A stretch of 38,354 bases of DNA from Desulfobacterales bacterium (GCA_029939895.1 JAOZSB010000005.1:1-38354), one strand, 5' to 3'; shown: positions 1 to 10,494, counted from the stretch's first letter. Numbers and translations are program-made. The notes: a model not told the origin generated them from the sequence alone.

Positions 1-177
1 ACAACTGAGTACGCCTGCGGTTTATTAAATTTTTCGCCTCGACCTTGAACTCGAACTCAGCTTTCATTCAGGCACGCCCGTAAAGTGTTGGGTCAATGTA
101 CCCGTTAATAATGTCTTCGCATCCGTTTGCCCTTCAAAGTTTATCTATGTTGGTTAATTCGCAAAGCAGAGTACATG

Positions 178-212
178 CTCCTAATAAACTTAGATTATAG
201 TCGAAGCCAAGT
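178..212 (-). repeat. Partial/degenerate 3' half of the recurrent leader element (copy F)
   Basis: Minus strand CTTGGCTTCGACTATAATCTAAGTTTATTAGGAG, resembling the element 3' half (GCTTCGTT..AAT.TAAGTTTATTgGGAG). Confidence 0.4.
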
Positions 213-214
213 GC

Positions 215-1312
215 TTATTTTAAGCGAATTCTATTTACCAGCATATCAATTTTATCCCGCATATTGATCAACTCTTTTTCCATCACAGAATCTCCTGGTT
301 CACTTGCAGTGGTGCTGCCTGTTATTGTCCGTGTGACAATAAAGCAAATTATCGTGATGAAAATAATTCCAACTAATCCGACTGCCACCATTAATGATAA
401 TAGCCGATTAACAGAAGCAAAAGCTTCAGCTTCATCGATTTCAGCGAGTAATGCCCAGGTTGTATCTCCAACCTTGATGGGTGCAAATGCTGACAATACT
501 GCATTGCCATTGTAACCGTGGATAATTTTTGCATCAGTTTTTCCAGCAAGTGCTTCCTTTACAGCGCTTGTGTCTACCATCCCCAATGCCGGGTTTTCAA
601 AGGAAGTTTTTATTGAATGATTGACAGGGTCAAGAAATGAATCAGATCGCATCAGCTTGTCAGGCCCGACTAAATAAGTCTCGCCAGTATGGCCCATGCC
701 ATTTCGCTGGGACATGATGTCGTTGATTGCAGCAAGGGAAATTTGCAGGGCTACAACAAATTCTGTTTTGCTATTGTTCATCACAGGCTGGGCAATGAAA
801 ATTGATGGTTCGTTAAGACCTGGTTCATATTTCTCAATATCAGTGATCTGGTATGTGGAAGTAGTGAGCGTCTTGTTGAATAATCTTCCAAGGCCGGAAT
901 TGGAATTTTTTCCATTTAACATATTTGTCTGATAGTCTGCTTTTTGCGCAACAGTATAAAAGCAATTTCCATCTGGGAGAATCAAGATAAGGTCATGGTA
1001 GCCATACTTCTCAATAAAAGATTCTAACACGCTTCGATGTTGACGTACTAATACCTCGGGTTCGGTACTCATCAACAGGGAGCTTGTCATATCAACCAGC
1101 ATCCCCATATCGGATTTACTTTTTTGGAAGAATTTTTCCACTTGATATTTTTTAATATCCCGCATGCTTTTAAGATGGTTGAATTGGTTGTTGGTTTGTG
1201 TCCGGGAAAATTGTAAAAATGAAAGATATCCAATAACTGTAACCGGAACAATACTGATCATCAAAAAAATTGCAAAAAGTTTTTGTTGAAGGCTGTTGCT
1301 GCTTTCATTCAT
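215..1312 (-). CDS. Membrane-anchored Cache-type sensor protein lacking an evident output domain
   Basis: N-terminal TM (LFAIFLMISIVPVTVIGYLSF), ~240-aa extracytoplasmic region with dCache/MCP-like features (YLVGPDKLMRSDS...), second TM (LMVAVGLVGIIFITIICFIVT), then ends after ~40 aa. Confidence 0.75.
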   Translation of the reverse strand: MNESSNSLQQKLFAIFLMISIVPVTVIGYLSFLQFSRTQTNNQFNHLKSMRDIKKYQVEKFFQKSKSDMGMLVDMTSSLLMSTEPEVLVRQHRSVLESFIEKYGYHDLILILPDGNCFYTVAQKADYQTNMLNGKNSNSGLGRLFNKTLTTSTYQITDIEKYEPGLNEPSIFIAQPVMNNSKTEFVVALQISLAAINDIMSQRNGMGHTGETYLVGPDKLMRSDSFLDPVNHSIKTSFENPALGMVDTSAVKEALAGKTDAKIIHGYNGNAVLSAFAPIKVGDTTWALLAEIDEAEAFASVNRLLSLMVAVGLVGIIFITIICFIVTRTITGSTTASEPGDSVMEKELINMRDKIDMLVNRIRLK

Positions 1313-1551
1313 AATATATCATCCTTTTAGAAATAAACATGAAGGGCACATCGCTGGTTTTAATAAGGCTTTTGCATTTGATATAAAAATTTCCATGAAT
1401 TATTTTACTTTCTCGTAAAAGTACGTATCTGTCAAGATGGTTATAAAATGTTTCCATGATCTACAATTATCTTGACAAAGGGAGTTGCCTCTTTTATCGA
1501 AGGAGCCTTGTTTATTGCAGGTAAAGTTTAATTTGAAATAAAAGGTACATA

Positions 1552-2460
1552 ATGAGTGAAAAATTGACAGGTAAATCTATATCAGGCATGGTGTTTGCCT
1601 TTACATCCTTTATTATATGGGGCTTAAGCCCTGTGGTATGGAAACAGGCAAGCCATGTGCCTGTATTTGAAGGACTCCTCCATAGAATTGTATGGTCGTT
1701 TCTTTTTCTTTTGCCAATCCTCATTTTTACTCACAGGACAAAGACCTTTGTGAGTGCAGTCAAAAGCCCCAAGGTCATGGCCATACTCCTGGGAACCACT
1801 TTGATTATTAGCAGCAACTGGTTTGTTTATATTTGGGCTATAATAAATAATCACATTCTTCAAACAAGTCTTGGATACTACATAGCCCCTTTGTTCAACG
1901 TGTTGCTTGGCATGGTCTTCCTGAAGGAAACCTTGAGAAAGGCACAGGTTGCAGCCGTTGCAATTGCTTTTGTTGCAGTGTTGTACATGACATTTTCCCT
2001 GGGGGAGTTCCCCTGGATATCAATATGGCTCGCCATTACCTTTGGTTTTTACGGATTGATACGGAAGGTTGCTCCAGTTGGTTCCCTGGAAGGCCTTGCA
2101 ATAGAAACTATGATTCTTACAATCCCTGCATTTGCCTGGCTTGTTTATTTGTGGGCACAAGGGGAGGGAGCTTTTTTGCGAATTAGCATGTCCACAGACA
2201 TAACACTTATGTCCACTGCCCTTGTGACTGCGCTACCACTGCTTCTTTTTACAGTAGGGGCCAGAAGGATTCATTATGTCACAGTAGGTTTTTTGCTGTA
2301 TGTAGCACCAAGTTGTTCGTTTTTACTGGCTGTAATTTGTTACAAAGAGCCGCTGGGACTTGAAAGGATCATAACCTTTATATTTATATGGACGGCCTTG
2401 ATAATATTTTCAATTGATTCTGTTGTGTTTTATAAAAAATCAATCAGGGAAAACGAATAA
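1552..2460 (+). CDS. rarD: RarD-like EamA/DMT superfamily permease
   Basis: 302-aa multi-TM protein; GMVFAFTSFIIWGLSPVVWKQASHVPVFEGLLHRIVWSFLFLLPI is typical of RarD. Confidence 0.88.
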   Translation: MSEKLTGKSISGMVFAFTSFIIWGLSPVVWKQASHVPVFEGLLHRIVWSFLFLLPILIFTHRTKTFVSAVKSPKVMAILLGTTLIISSNWFVYIWAIINNHILQTSLGYYIAPLFNVLLGMVFLKETLRKAQVAAVAIAFVAVLYMTFSLGEFPWISIWLAITFGFYGLIRKVAPVGSLEGLAIETMILTIPAFAWLVYLWAQGEGAFLRISMSTDITLMSTALVTALPLLLFTVGARRIHYVTVGFLLYVAPSCSFLLAVICYKEPLGLERIITFIFIWTALIIFSIDSVVFYKKSIRENE

Positions 2461-2703
2461 AAAAACTCATCCATTTAGCTTTTATCTATATTTGTTTGAT
2501 AAAACTTGATTTTTAAAGAAGTTTGAGTTAAAGTATAACTGTTTGGATATATAACAATATTTGTCTGGCGATATTTGGCGGCCTGTAAAATGATTATTGA
2601 GAAGTAATTTTGAGGAATTGTCACTTACGTATAAATTTTTTGTGGTGTTTAAGCATTTTCCAGACAAAAATTAAGAAAACATGTGATATTTGAGAAAAAA
2701 ATC

Positions 2704-2734
2704 TTGAATTTTTCACGATTCTTATTTATATAAT
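2704..2734 (+). promoter_or_regulatory. Putative sigma70-type promoter upstream of element A / DHH gene
   Basis: TTGAAT at 2704-2709 and TATATA/TATAAT at 2727-2734 (17-19 nt spacer). Confidence 0.4.
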
Positions 2735-2764
2735 AAAGAATACAAATTTCAAAATTATATGGAA

Positions 2765-2844
2765 TTTTTTTGCTTATTTCATAACCAGACCTTTGGTATT
2801 AACTAAGTAAAAACCTTCGTTAACATTTATAAGTTTATTGGGAG
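2765..2844 (+). promoter_or_regulatory. Recurrent leader element, copy A (candidate structured 5'UTR RNA)
   Basis: TTTTTTGCTTATTTCATAACCAGACCTTTGGTATTAACTAAGTAAAAACCTTCGTTAACATTTATAAGTTTATTGGGAG; similar to copies B-E; terminal GGGAG is the likely SD 7 nt before the ATG at 2852. Confidence 0.7.
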
Positions 2845-2851
2845 ATTAAAT

Positions 2852-3772
2852 ATGAGACTTTTGACCCGCTCTGATTTTGATGGACTTGGATGTGCAGTAC
2901 TATTGAAGGAACTCGGGCTTATTGACGAGATGAAGTTTGTCCATCCAAAGGACATTCAGGACGGAAACATCGAAGTGACCTCTGATGACGCACTCGCAAA
3001 TATTCCTTATGTCAAGGGGTGCGGACTCTGGTTTGACCACCATTCCTCCGAAGACGAAAGAAAGGCATACATAGGCTATGATGGTGCCTGCGATCCCTCT
3101 GCCCCAAGTGCCGCAAGGGTTATATACAACTTTTACGGTGGTGAAAAAAGATTCAAGGGCGAGCACTTCACAAGGTTCGTTGCAGCCGTGGACAAGGCCG
3201 ATTCAGCTCAGTTTACACGAGATGAGATTCTGAATCCAGAGGGATGGGTACTTCTTTCCTTTATAATGGATCCGAGAACCGGCCTGGGGCGTTACAAGGA
3301 CTACAGGATAGGCAATTACGACCTGATGATGGACATGATAGATTATTGCCGCAGTATGCCCATTGAGCAGATTCTCGAAATTGATGATGTAAAGGAAAGG
3401 GTCAAAAGGTATTTCGAGCAGAACGAATTGTTTAAAAAGATGGTAGAAAAAAATACCACAATCAGAGGCAATGTGATCGTGCTTGACTTGCGGGAACAGG
3501 ATGAAATTTATACTGGCAACAGGTTCATGTTATACAGCCTTTATCCTGACCAGAATATTTCAATCCAGTTAATATGGGGACTCAGGCGACAGAATATAGT
3601 CATGACCGTTGGGCACAGCATTATCAATAAAACTTCTAATACCGATGTAGGCTCACTTATGCTTAAGTATGGCGGTGGCGGTCACAAGCGCGTTGGAACC
3701 TGCCAGGTTGAAGTAGCCAATGCAGATGCGGCTATTGAAGATGTCGTTAAAAAAATGAATGATGATGGTTAA
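2852..3772 (+). CDS. DHH/DHHA1 family phosphoesterase (exopolyphosphatase-like)
   Basis: RSDFDGLGCAVLL motif, WFDHHSSED (DHH) and C-terminal GGGGHKRVGTCQV (DHHA1-type). Confidence 0.85.
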   Translation: MRLLTRSDFDGLGCAVLLKELGLIDEMKFVHPKDIQDGNIEVTSDDALANIPYVKGCGLWFDHHSSEDERKAYIGYDGACDPSAPSAARVIYNFYGGEKRFKGEHFTRFVAAVDKADSAQFTRDEILNPEGWVLLSFIMDPRTGLGRYKDYRIGNYDLMMDMIDYCRSMPIEQILEIDDVKERVKRYFEQNELFKKMVEKNTTIRGNVIVLDLREQDEIYTGNRFMLYSLYPDQNISIQLIWGLRRQNIVMTVGHSIINKTSNTDVGSLMLKYGGGGHKRVGTCQVEVANADAAIEDVVKKMNDDG

Positions 3773-3818
3773 TTCTTTAAAGCCAAAAATTATCAAGAAA
3801 AATTATTAAAATATAATC

Positions 3819-3844
3819 GGGGAGCCATTGGCTCCCCTTTTTTT
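3819..3844 (+). terminator. Intrinsic terminator
   Basis: GGGGAGCC-ATT-GGCTCCCC followed by T-run. Confidence 0.85.
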
Positions 3845-3937
3845 ATTGAAGGTTGAATTCAATTTTTTTTAATGTAGATTCAAATATCTTTAAACTTAAC
3901 AGCGAAGCTTCATGAATAGTTTATCCATTTGGTTTGG

Positions 3938-4753
3938 TTAAGAAATATGTAAGAAAGCTCCCAGTTCCTTTTTCTCCCTTTTGGCAGCCTTGCCAAGCCA
4001 GACGAAAACTGCTGATCCAGAAATATCGCCTTTTTCTATGCCCTGGCCGATTTTCAAGACTTTTTCAACGTTGTCACGGTCAAGGATGTTCATCCTTTCT
4101 TCAATCAGTTCCAGGGTCCATGAGTGTTTATCAAAAATGACCATTGGCCCGAAAAAAGCTTTGCCTGTCCCCTGGCTGTCTAATCTTCCAGCTGCAAACA
4201 TTCCCTTTGGTCTAAATGATTTTGGTGGGATTGTATAATCCAGTAGTTCGACAAAATGCCGTACTCCCTGCTCGGCACCTTTTGCATCATCAATTTCCCA
4301 GGCGATTCTGGAATTTTCGGAAATCTGGTCAATGTCAAAGTCTGTATAATGGAGGTCAAGACCTGCAACGCACATATTTCTCACCCTTTTCAGGGATTCT
4401 TGTTTTTTTGATTCTATCACCTTTGAATCGTTTAAAATTTTAATAGCGTTCCGAATACTTACCATTTCTTTTATTAGGGGGCTTTTCAAAAGCCCGACTT
4501 CATCCGGCCCAACCGAATAAATTGCCAGTTCATTGTCAAGGCAAAGAACTTTATCCTGACCATCTTCTTCCCTGAAAAGGTATAGATCAAGGTCTCGCTC
4601 CTTTTTGTATTTGAATGGCCCAGCCTTTAAAAGTTTTTCAGTTAAATTTTTATCAAGCCTTGTTCCGCTGTCTCCGGGGATGATTGTTTTAGCGACAGCA
4701 GTATATAGCTCGTCAATTTCTATTTTTTTGTTTAAATTATCCTTAAAGTTCAT
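3938..4753 (-). CDS. Conserved-looking hypothetical protein
   Basis: Continuous ORF; likely start is the ATG at 4753 (MNFKDNLNKKIEIDELYT) preceded by AAAGGGGCG; no recognised domain. Confidence 0.7.
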   Translation of the reverse strand: MNFKDNLNKKIEIDELYTAVAKTIIPGDSGTRLDKNLTEKLLKAGPFKYKKERDLDLYLFREEDGQDKVLCLDNELAIYSVGPDEVGLLKSPLIKEMVSIRNAIKILNDSKVIESKKQESLKRVRNMCVAGLDLHYTDFDIDQISENSRIAWEIDDAKGAEQGVRHFVELLDYTIPPKSFRPKGMFAAGRLDSQGTGKAFFGPMVIFDKHSWTLELIEERMNILDRDNVEKVLKIGQGIEKGDISGSAVFVWLGKAAKREKKELGAFLHIS

Positions 4754-5048
4754 AAAGCGCCCCTTTAATTTTTTGAATTTGTCATAAAAGAATATCATGG
4801 ACAAACAAAATTGTAAATAATGCAGGATGGTAAAGTGATACAATATTGACCCTGGCCCTCAAGGTTTGTTTATGGGCATTGTCGTGATAAGATGTTAAAA
4901 ATATAGTATTATTGCCGGGTAAATTTTATTGCTATGAACAATATATCAATACTATGGAAAAATGGCTTGACCGAGTAGATTGTTTTAGATATAAATTAAG
5001 GTTTAGTAAAAGAAAACTGCTGTTAAAATATAATATAAAGGAAACACA

Positions 5049-6350
5049 ATGACCGAAACGGCAAAACTTATTATTGACGGAAAAACAGTTGAATTACCAA
5101 TAATTATTGGAACAGAGGGTGAAAAAGCTATTGATATTTCAAGTCTGAGGCAACAGACTGGTTATATAACAATGGATGTTGGCTTTGGTAATACTGGTAG
5201 TTGCAAGAGTAAAATTACATTCATGGACGGTGAAAAGGGAATCCTGCGTTACAGGGGAATTCCTGTTGAACAACTTGCCGAAAAAGCAACATTTCGGGAG
5301 ACTGCTTTTCTCCTTCTTAATGGAAGGCTCCCAACACTGGATGAAATCACCCAGTTTTCAGTGATGCTTAATGACCATTCCATGATCCATGAAGACATGC
5401 AGGTGTTCTTTTCAAGTTTTCCACGGGGCTCACACCCAATGAACATACTTGCGGCTATGGTTAACGCCCTGAACAGCTTTTATCCTTACCTGCAGGATGA
5501 GACAGATATTAATTTTATATTCACAAGATTACTTTCCAAGGTGCGGACAATGTCTGCTATGTCCCATAAGATTTCAAGGGGGCATAAGGTCGTCTACCCA
5601 AAGGCAGACCTGTCATATTGTGCTAATTTTTTAAACATGATGTTTGACAGCCCGGTTAAACCCTACAGAATCGATAATGATATTGTCAAGGCCCTGAACG
5701 TGTTCTGGATTCTCCATGCTGATCATGAGCAGAACTGTTCAACATCGGCTGTCAGAGTTGTGGGAAGCGGAAAGGTTAACCTCTATGCAGCGATTTCAGC
5801 TGGTATTTCTGCCCTGTGGGGTCCTCTTCATGGTGGTGCAAACCAGGCGGTGATAGAGATGCTTACCCGCATTCATGAAGACGGCGTTTCCATGAATTCA
5901 ATCATCAAAAAAGCCAAGGACAAAAATGATCCTTTCAGGCTTATGGGCTTCGGGCACAGGGTTTACAAGACCTATGATCCCAGGGCCAAGATCATGAAAA
6001 AAATGAGCGACAAAATTTTAAAGAAACTAAAGCTTGATGATCCTCTCCTTGATATTGCGAGGCAGCTTGAAGAAGTTGCAGTAAAAGATTCATATTTTGT
6101 TGATCACAACCTGTACCCGAATGTTGATTTTTACAGCGGAATCGTCCTTCGTGCCATGGGTATCCCAACGGACATGTTCACAGAAATGTTTGCTATCGGC
6201 AGACTGCCCGGGTGGCTGGCTCAGTGGAAGGAATCCATGGATGATCCTGAATGGAAGATAGCCCGGCCTCGTCAGATATACATTGGTAATCCAAAAACAA
6301 AATATATTTCGATCAACAAGCGTGATCTTGAAACAAAAGAAGCTGAGTAA
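5049..6350 (+). CDS. gltA: Citrate synthase
   Basis: WGPLHGGANQAVIEML, GFGHRVYKTYDPRAKIMK, NVDFYSGIVLRAMGIPTDMFTEMFAIGRLPGW signatures. Confidence 0.97.
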   Translation: MTETAKLIIDGKTVELPIIIGTEGEKAIDISSLRQQTGYITMDVGFGNTGSCKSKITFMDGEKGILRYRGIPVEQLAEKATFRETAFLLLNGRLPTLDEITQFSVMLNDHSMIHEDMQVFFSSFPRGSHPMNILAAMVNALNSFYPYLQDETDINFIFTRLLSKVRTMSAMSHKISRGHKVVYPKADLSYCANFLNMMFDSPVKPYRIDNDIVKALNVFWILHADHEQNCSTSAVRVVGSGKVNLYAAISAGISALWGPLHGGANQAVIEMLTRIHEDGVSMNSIIKKAKDKNDPFRLMGFGHRVYKTYDPRAKIMKKMSDKILKKLKLDDPLLDIARQLEEVAVKDSYFVDHNLYPNVDFYSGIVLRAMGIPTDMFTEMFAIGRLPGWLAQWKESMDDPEWKIARPRQIYIGNPKTKYISINKRDLETKEAE

Positions 6351-6405
6351 AAATTTTTTGTTAATAGATAAATGAATCCTATGGGTTTGTTTGAAGATAA
6401 AATAT

Positions 6406-6440
6406 AAAGGCCGGGGTTTTATTAAAACCCCGGCCTTTTT
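6406..6440. terminator. Bidirectional intrinsic terminator between convergent genes
   Basis: AAAGGCCGGGGTTTTATTAAAACCCCGGCCTTTTT, perfect inverted repeat with flanking A/T runs. Confidence 0.9.
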
Positions 6441-6460
6441 GCTGTTTGAGCTTTTTTTGT

Positions 6461-8737
6461 TTACACCTTGAACATTCCAACCATTTCTCTAAGCTGGTCT
6501 GAAAGGTCTGACAATTTTTCAGCGTTTAGATTGAGCATGGAGCTGCTGTTGGAAATATCTCCAGCAGCCTGGCTCACGTCCTGAACATTGTTAGCTATCT
6601 CGTCTGCGACATTTGAGCTTTGGGATATGTTCTGGTTTACCTCGCCAATACCCTGGGATAGCTGGGTTACATTGTCGGTGATTTCCCTGCCGGATATAGC
6701 CTGTTCCTCTATGGCTGTTGCGATGCTTGAAACAATATCATTCACATCGTTAATAATTTTAGTAATTTTTTCAATATCTTCAACTGTTTGCGTGGTTGCT
6801 CCCTGTATCCCGCCAATTTTTTGTTTTATCTCCATAGTTGCGCGAGCAGTCTGGTTGGCGAGTTCTTTGATCTCGCTTGCCACAACGGCAAAACCCTTGC
6901 CAGCCTCGCCTGCCCGTGCAGCCTCAATGGTTGCATTAAGCGCAAGGAGGTTTGTCTGTTCTGAAATTTCAGTGATAGCCTCGGTTACCTTGCTGATTTC
7001 CCTGGCCTCGGTTCCAAGCTGTCCGACCCTTTCGGATGTAACCTTGGACTGGGATACAGCTTCACCTGATATTGATCTGGCATTTTCAGCATTTTGAGCA
7101 ATTTCATTTATTGTCTCTGTCATTTGTTCGGTGGCTTCTGCAACGTAATTGGTGTTTATTGAGGCTTCTTCCATTGCAGCGGCTACAGCGTTCATGGTGG
7201 AGTTCATTTCATCGGTCATGCCTGCTGCGCTGGAAGAACGCTCTGACATGCTTCCAGCAGAGTCTGTAAGGGTTGCTGAAAGGTCTTGAAGTTCTGTTGA
7301 AGAAGAATTTAATGTTTCAGCATTAACGGTAATGTCTTTTATCATATCCTGGAGATAGCTGATGAAACTGTTGAACCATTTTGACAATCCTGCCACTGAC
7401 TCAACACCGGTCACATTAAGGCGTTTAGTAAGATCTCCTCTGCCTTCAGCAATATCGCGTGCCATGTCTTGTATTTTGTTGCTTTGGTTTTCCACGGCTT
7501 CAAAGGTTTTTGCAGAGCGCTGAGATATTACAAAAGCCTGTGAAAAGATAAGAATCAGCACACCAGAAGGTGTCAGGCTGGTTTGTGGAATTATTTGCAA
7601 ATTCCCCAGAATATCCACAACAATGGCGATGGTAAATACCGCAAAGCCTGTCAGGAAAATTAGTGCGCCCATGCGTTTGTTGATAGATGCCCTGATAACC
7701 GCATATAGCATATATATTAGAGAGATAAGGGTGATAAGTTGCCCAAGTTCAATGGTGTAGGTGTATATGGTTGCTGGTGTTACAAGTACGATAAAGGTGA
7801 AAAAGCCCAGTATGCCAAGAAGGGCCCATGTAAATATTTTTGAAGTGTAGCTTGGGAAAAGGTACCTGAAAAATAAGAAAAATGATGGGCCAGCTAAATA
7901 AAATGTCAGGTATTCGATTTTTTTTGCCATGAACCATGAGATGTCCGGTGAGATGGCCAGGAGGAAGCGTTCTCCGGTTACAAGGACACGCAAACAAATT
8001 AGAATACAGAAGATACCGAAAAAAAGTACGAATCTGTCTTTTCTTCGCAAGAAAAAAAGAGCAAAATGGTAGACTCCCATTATGAACATGCAGCCGATAA
8101 GAAATAGTTCCTTACCAAAGCTGGCCTTGTCAATTATCCTGATATGTTCTTCACTGCCGAGCAGGAAACTGGTCCATGGCCCACCAGATTTCTGGTGAAA
8201 ATTTGACAGGTGCATTACGATTCTTATTTCATTACTGGCTGGTGTGAAGTCAAGTACCGATGCTACATTATATGGAACTGTGGCATCAAATGAGGCTCCG
8301 GGCTTACCTGTTCCCCCGATAGCCTTTCCATCAACAAAGACTTTGATGGCAGAGCCGATGTCCTGGATCTTGAAGCCGAGGTTTGATGTGGGCTTATCGT
8401 ATTTAATAATCATGCTGTATGTTGCATATCCATAAGGCCCTACCTCACTGCCATTGACTTTCGCTTTGTTCCAGTCCCCAGGAACCACTATATACCCATT
8501 GGATTCAGGTGCTTTGTTGTTTGCAATATCTTCGGGCGAAACAAATTTTTTCCAAAAGAATTCCCAATCGCCGTCCAGTTTTACAGGGCCATCGGTCTCG
8601 AAATTCCAGTTGGAAAGATCCAAAACACCTTTTTTAACCTTTGGCGATTTTTTGCCGGAAAATTCCTGGCCTCCACAGGCAAAAAGAAAACAAAGAAAAG
8701 GCACAGCAATCAGAAAGAGAACAGTCTTTTTTTTCAT
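6461..8737 (-). CDS. Methyl-accepting chemotaxis protein with 7TMR-DISM-type sensory module
   Basis: Lipoprotein-like signal (FLFACGG), jelly-roll DISM extracellular domain, ~7 TM segments, HAMP-like linker, MCP signalling hairpin ([40 protein letters not shown]). Confidence 0.92.
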   Translation of the reverse strand: MKKKTVLFLIAVPFLCFLFACGGQEFSGKKSPKVKKGVLDLSNWNFETDGPVKLDGDWEFFWKKFVSPEDIANNKAPESNGYIVVPGDWNKAKVNGSEVGPYGYATYSMIIKYDKPTSNLGFKIQDIGSAIKVFVDGKAIGGTGKPGASFDATVPYNVASVLDFTPASNEIRIVMHLSNFHQKSGGPWTSFLLGSEEHIRIIDKASFGKELFLIGCMFIMGVYHFALFFLRRKDRFVLFFGIFCILICLRVLVTGERFLLAISPDISWFMAKKIEYLTFYLAGPSFFLFFRYLFPSYTSKIFTWALLGILGFFTFIVLVTPATIYTYTIELGQLITLISLIYMLYAVIRASINKRMGALIFLTGFAVFTIAIVVDILGNLQIIPQTSLTPSGVLILIFSQAFVISQRSAKTFEAVENQSNKIQDMARDIAEGRGDLTKRLNVTGVESVAGLSKWFNSFISYLQDMIKDITVNAETLNSSSTELQDLSATLTDSAGSMSERSSSAAGMTDEMNSTMNAVAAAMEEASINTNYVAEATEQMTETINEIAQNAENARSISGEAVSQSKVTSERVGQLGTEAREISKVTEAITEISEQTNLLALNATIEAARAGEAGKGFAVVASEIKELANQTARATMEIKQKIGGIQGATTQTVEDIEKITKIINDVNDIVSSIATAIEEQAISGREITDNVTQLSQGIGEVNQNISQSSNVADEIANNVQDVSQAAGDISNSSSMLNLNAEKLSDLSDQLREMVGMFKV

Positions 8738-8872
8738 GGATTGGCTCCTGTAAATAGTAAAAAAAAATAGTATGAATCGAAAGTTAATATAAAAAAACTG
8801 ATGAGGTATGTCAATGTTTTATAGTTGAATTGTCGCTGTAATTAAGTTAATATTTTATTATCAAATAAAACA

Positions 8873-8891
8873 TGCTGCAACGTTGGCAGCA
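8873..8891. repeat. Short inverted repeat upstream of ABC1 kinase gene
   Basis: TGCTGC-AACGTTG-GCAGCA. Confidence 0.45.
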
Positions 8892-8914
8892 GTGACTAAA
8901 AAAATGGATAAAAT

Positions 8915-10309
8915 ATGGAAGATAAAGATTTAAACACATCGGCAGTATCAAGACTTTTCAAGCTGGGTGGACTTGTGAGCAGGGTCGGAGCCTCAATGGC
9001 GGGGAATACCGTAGCTAATGCTTTCAGGGCAAAGGAATCCAGGGAAGACAAAAAGTTAGAATCCCTCGTTAAAAATGCTGCCAAGATGGTGGAAACTCTT
9101 GGTAATTTGAAGGGTGTACCTATGAAGGTCGGGCAGATGCTCAGTCTCCATGAGGGTTTTCTTCCACCAGAGGTCACAAAGATACTTTCATCCCTGCAGC
9201 AAAAAGCACCGTCTGTGCCATTTTCTTCCATTCTGGAAATGATACAGGAAGAACTTGGGGACAACTTTGTACTGGTTGAGGGAATAGACCCGGAGCCATA
9301 TGCATCAGCATCTATCGGTCAGGTGCATCGAGGTTTGTTGACTGATGGCAGGGATGTCGTTTTCAAGGTTCAATATCCAGGCATTGACAAGGTGATTCGG
9401 GCTGATATGAAAAACCTTAAGGGTATGCTCAAGATGATTTTTTCAATGTTTACAAAAATGGATCTTGATAAAATATGGGATGAACTCAATGATCGACTTT
9501 TGGAAGAGCTGGATTATGAAAATGAATCTGCCAACATGATTATGATGGCTAAAATTCATAAAGACAGTTCATCAATCCTTGTGCCCAAACCTGTAAAGGA
9601 GGCTTCCGGGCCCCATGTCTTATGTATGGAGCTTTTGCAGGGGATAGAACCTGGAGATGCATGCTCAGAGAAGTATCCTCAGGAACTCAAAGATAAGTGG
9701 GGCATTGCACTTTTTGAGCTTTTGGTAAATGGTATCCTCGTAGACAAGTTTCTTCATGCAGATCCAAACATTGCAAATTTTTCATTCCTTGAGGATGGCA
9801 GGGTAATTGTATACGACTATGGATGCATGAAAAAAATTCCTGATTTTATTTCCGAGGGCTATGCCCGTCTTGCCGATGCCGTACTTAATGACAGGCTGGG
9901 AGATATTCCTTTGTTTCTTTATAAGATGGGAGCCCATAAAGCTGATGGCGATACCGTAGCAATGAATATGATTGAGGATTACGCAAAAATTGTCAAGCTG
10001 CCTTTTGACAGGGAACAGCCATTTACATTTGGCCCTGAATCTAATCTTTACGAGAAATTTTTTGAACAGGGGAAAGCCCATTTCCATGATGGTATGAACA
10101 TGGTTTTTCCCCAAGATATAGTTTTTATTGATAGATCCGTTATAGGTCATTTTGGTAACCTGAATAAACTCAATGCCACGGGGCAATGGGGTGAAATTGT
10201 GGAGCCTGCAATTGAAAAGAGGCTGAAGAAAGTCAGAGAAATGGATGAATTCCTTTTATCGAAAGCAGGCCAAACGAAAATAAATCAGGCCAAAAAAGAT
10301 AAAAAATGA
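8915..10309 (+). CDS. ABC1/AarF/UbiB atypical kinase family protein
   Basis: KxGQ motif (MKVGQMLSLHEGFLPPEV), Ala-rich loop (PYASASIGQVHRG), KVQYPGID, HADPNIANF. Confidence 0.93.
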   Translation: MEDKDLNTSAVSRLFKLGGLVSRVGASMAGNTVANAFRAKESREDKKLESLVKNAAKMVETLGNLKGVPMKVGQMLSLHEGFLPPEVTKILSSLQQKAPSVPFSSILEMIQEELGDNFVLVEGIDPEPYASASIGQVHRGLLTDGRDVVFKVQYPGIDKVIRADMKNLKGMLKMIFSMFTKMDLDKIWDELNDRLLEELDYENESANMIMMAKIHKDSSSILVPKPVKEASGPHVLCMELLQGIEPGDACSEKYPQELKDKWGIALFELLVNGILVDKFLHADPNIANFSFLEDGRVIVYDYGCMKKIPDFISEGYARLADAVLNDRLGDIPLFLYKMGAHKADGDTVAMNMIEDYAKIVKLPFDREQPFTFGPESNLYEKFFEQGKAHFHDGMNMVFPQDIVFIDRSVIGHFGNLNKLNATGQWGEIVEPAIEKRLKKVREMDEFLLSKAGQTKINQAKKDKK

Positions 10310-10352
10310 TATTGAATAACCTTTGTCGCTTTAATATCATGTGAAAAAAAAA

Positions 10353-10392
10353 GACCAGGAAAAAAGACATCAAAAAATCTTTCTTCCTGGTC
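10353..10392 (-). terminator. Intrinsic terminator (strongest on the minus strand) after element B
   Basis: GACCAGGAAGAAAGA...TCTTTTTTCCTGGTC followed on the minus strand by a long U-run. Confidence 0.8.
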
Positions 10393-10417
10393 GTTATTTT
10401 AAAATTCAGCTTAATAG

Positions 10418-10494
10418 CTCCTAATAAAATTAAATTTTAACGGAGCTTAAATTTTTGTTTATCCCGATGGTCTGGTTATGAAATAAGCAAAAAA
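10418..10494 (-). promoter_or_regulatory. Recurrent leader element, copy B (3' of the small exported-protein gene)
   Basis: Minus strand TTTTTTGCTTATTTCATAACCAGACCATCGGGATAAACAAAAATTTAAGCTCCGTTAAAATTTAATTTTATTAGGAG. Confidence 0.65.

Noticed and set aside
100-175. GGGCAAAC and GCAAAGC strings suggestive of a c-di-GMP-I (GEMM) riboswitch
   Set aside because: The two strings are on opposite strands and not arranged as in the GEMM consensus.
1-210. Possible short coding remnant on the minus strand (…ANGCEDIINGYIDPTLYGRA*)
   Set aside because: Only ~20 codons between stops, no start codon, no recognisable family.
6588-7097. 169-aa plus-strand ORF
   Set aside because: Antisense to the conserved MCP signalling domain; composition is a mirror of the coding strand.
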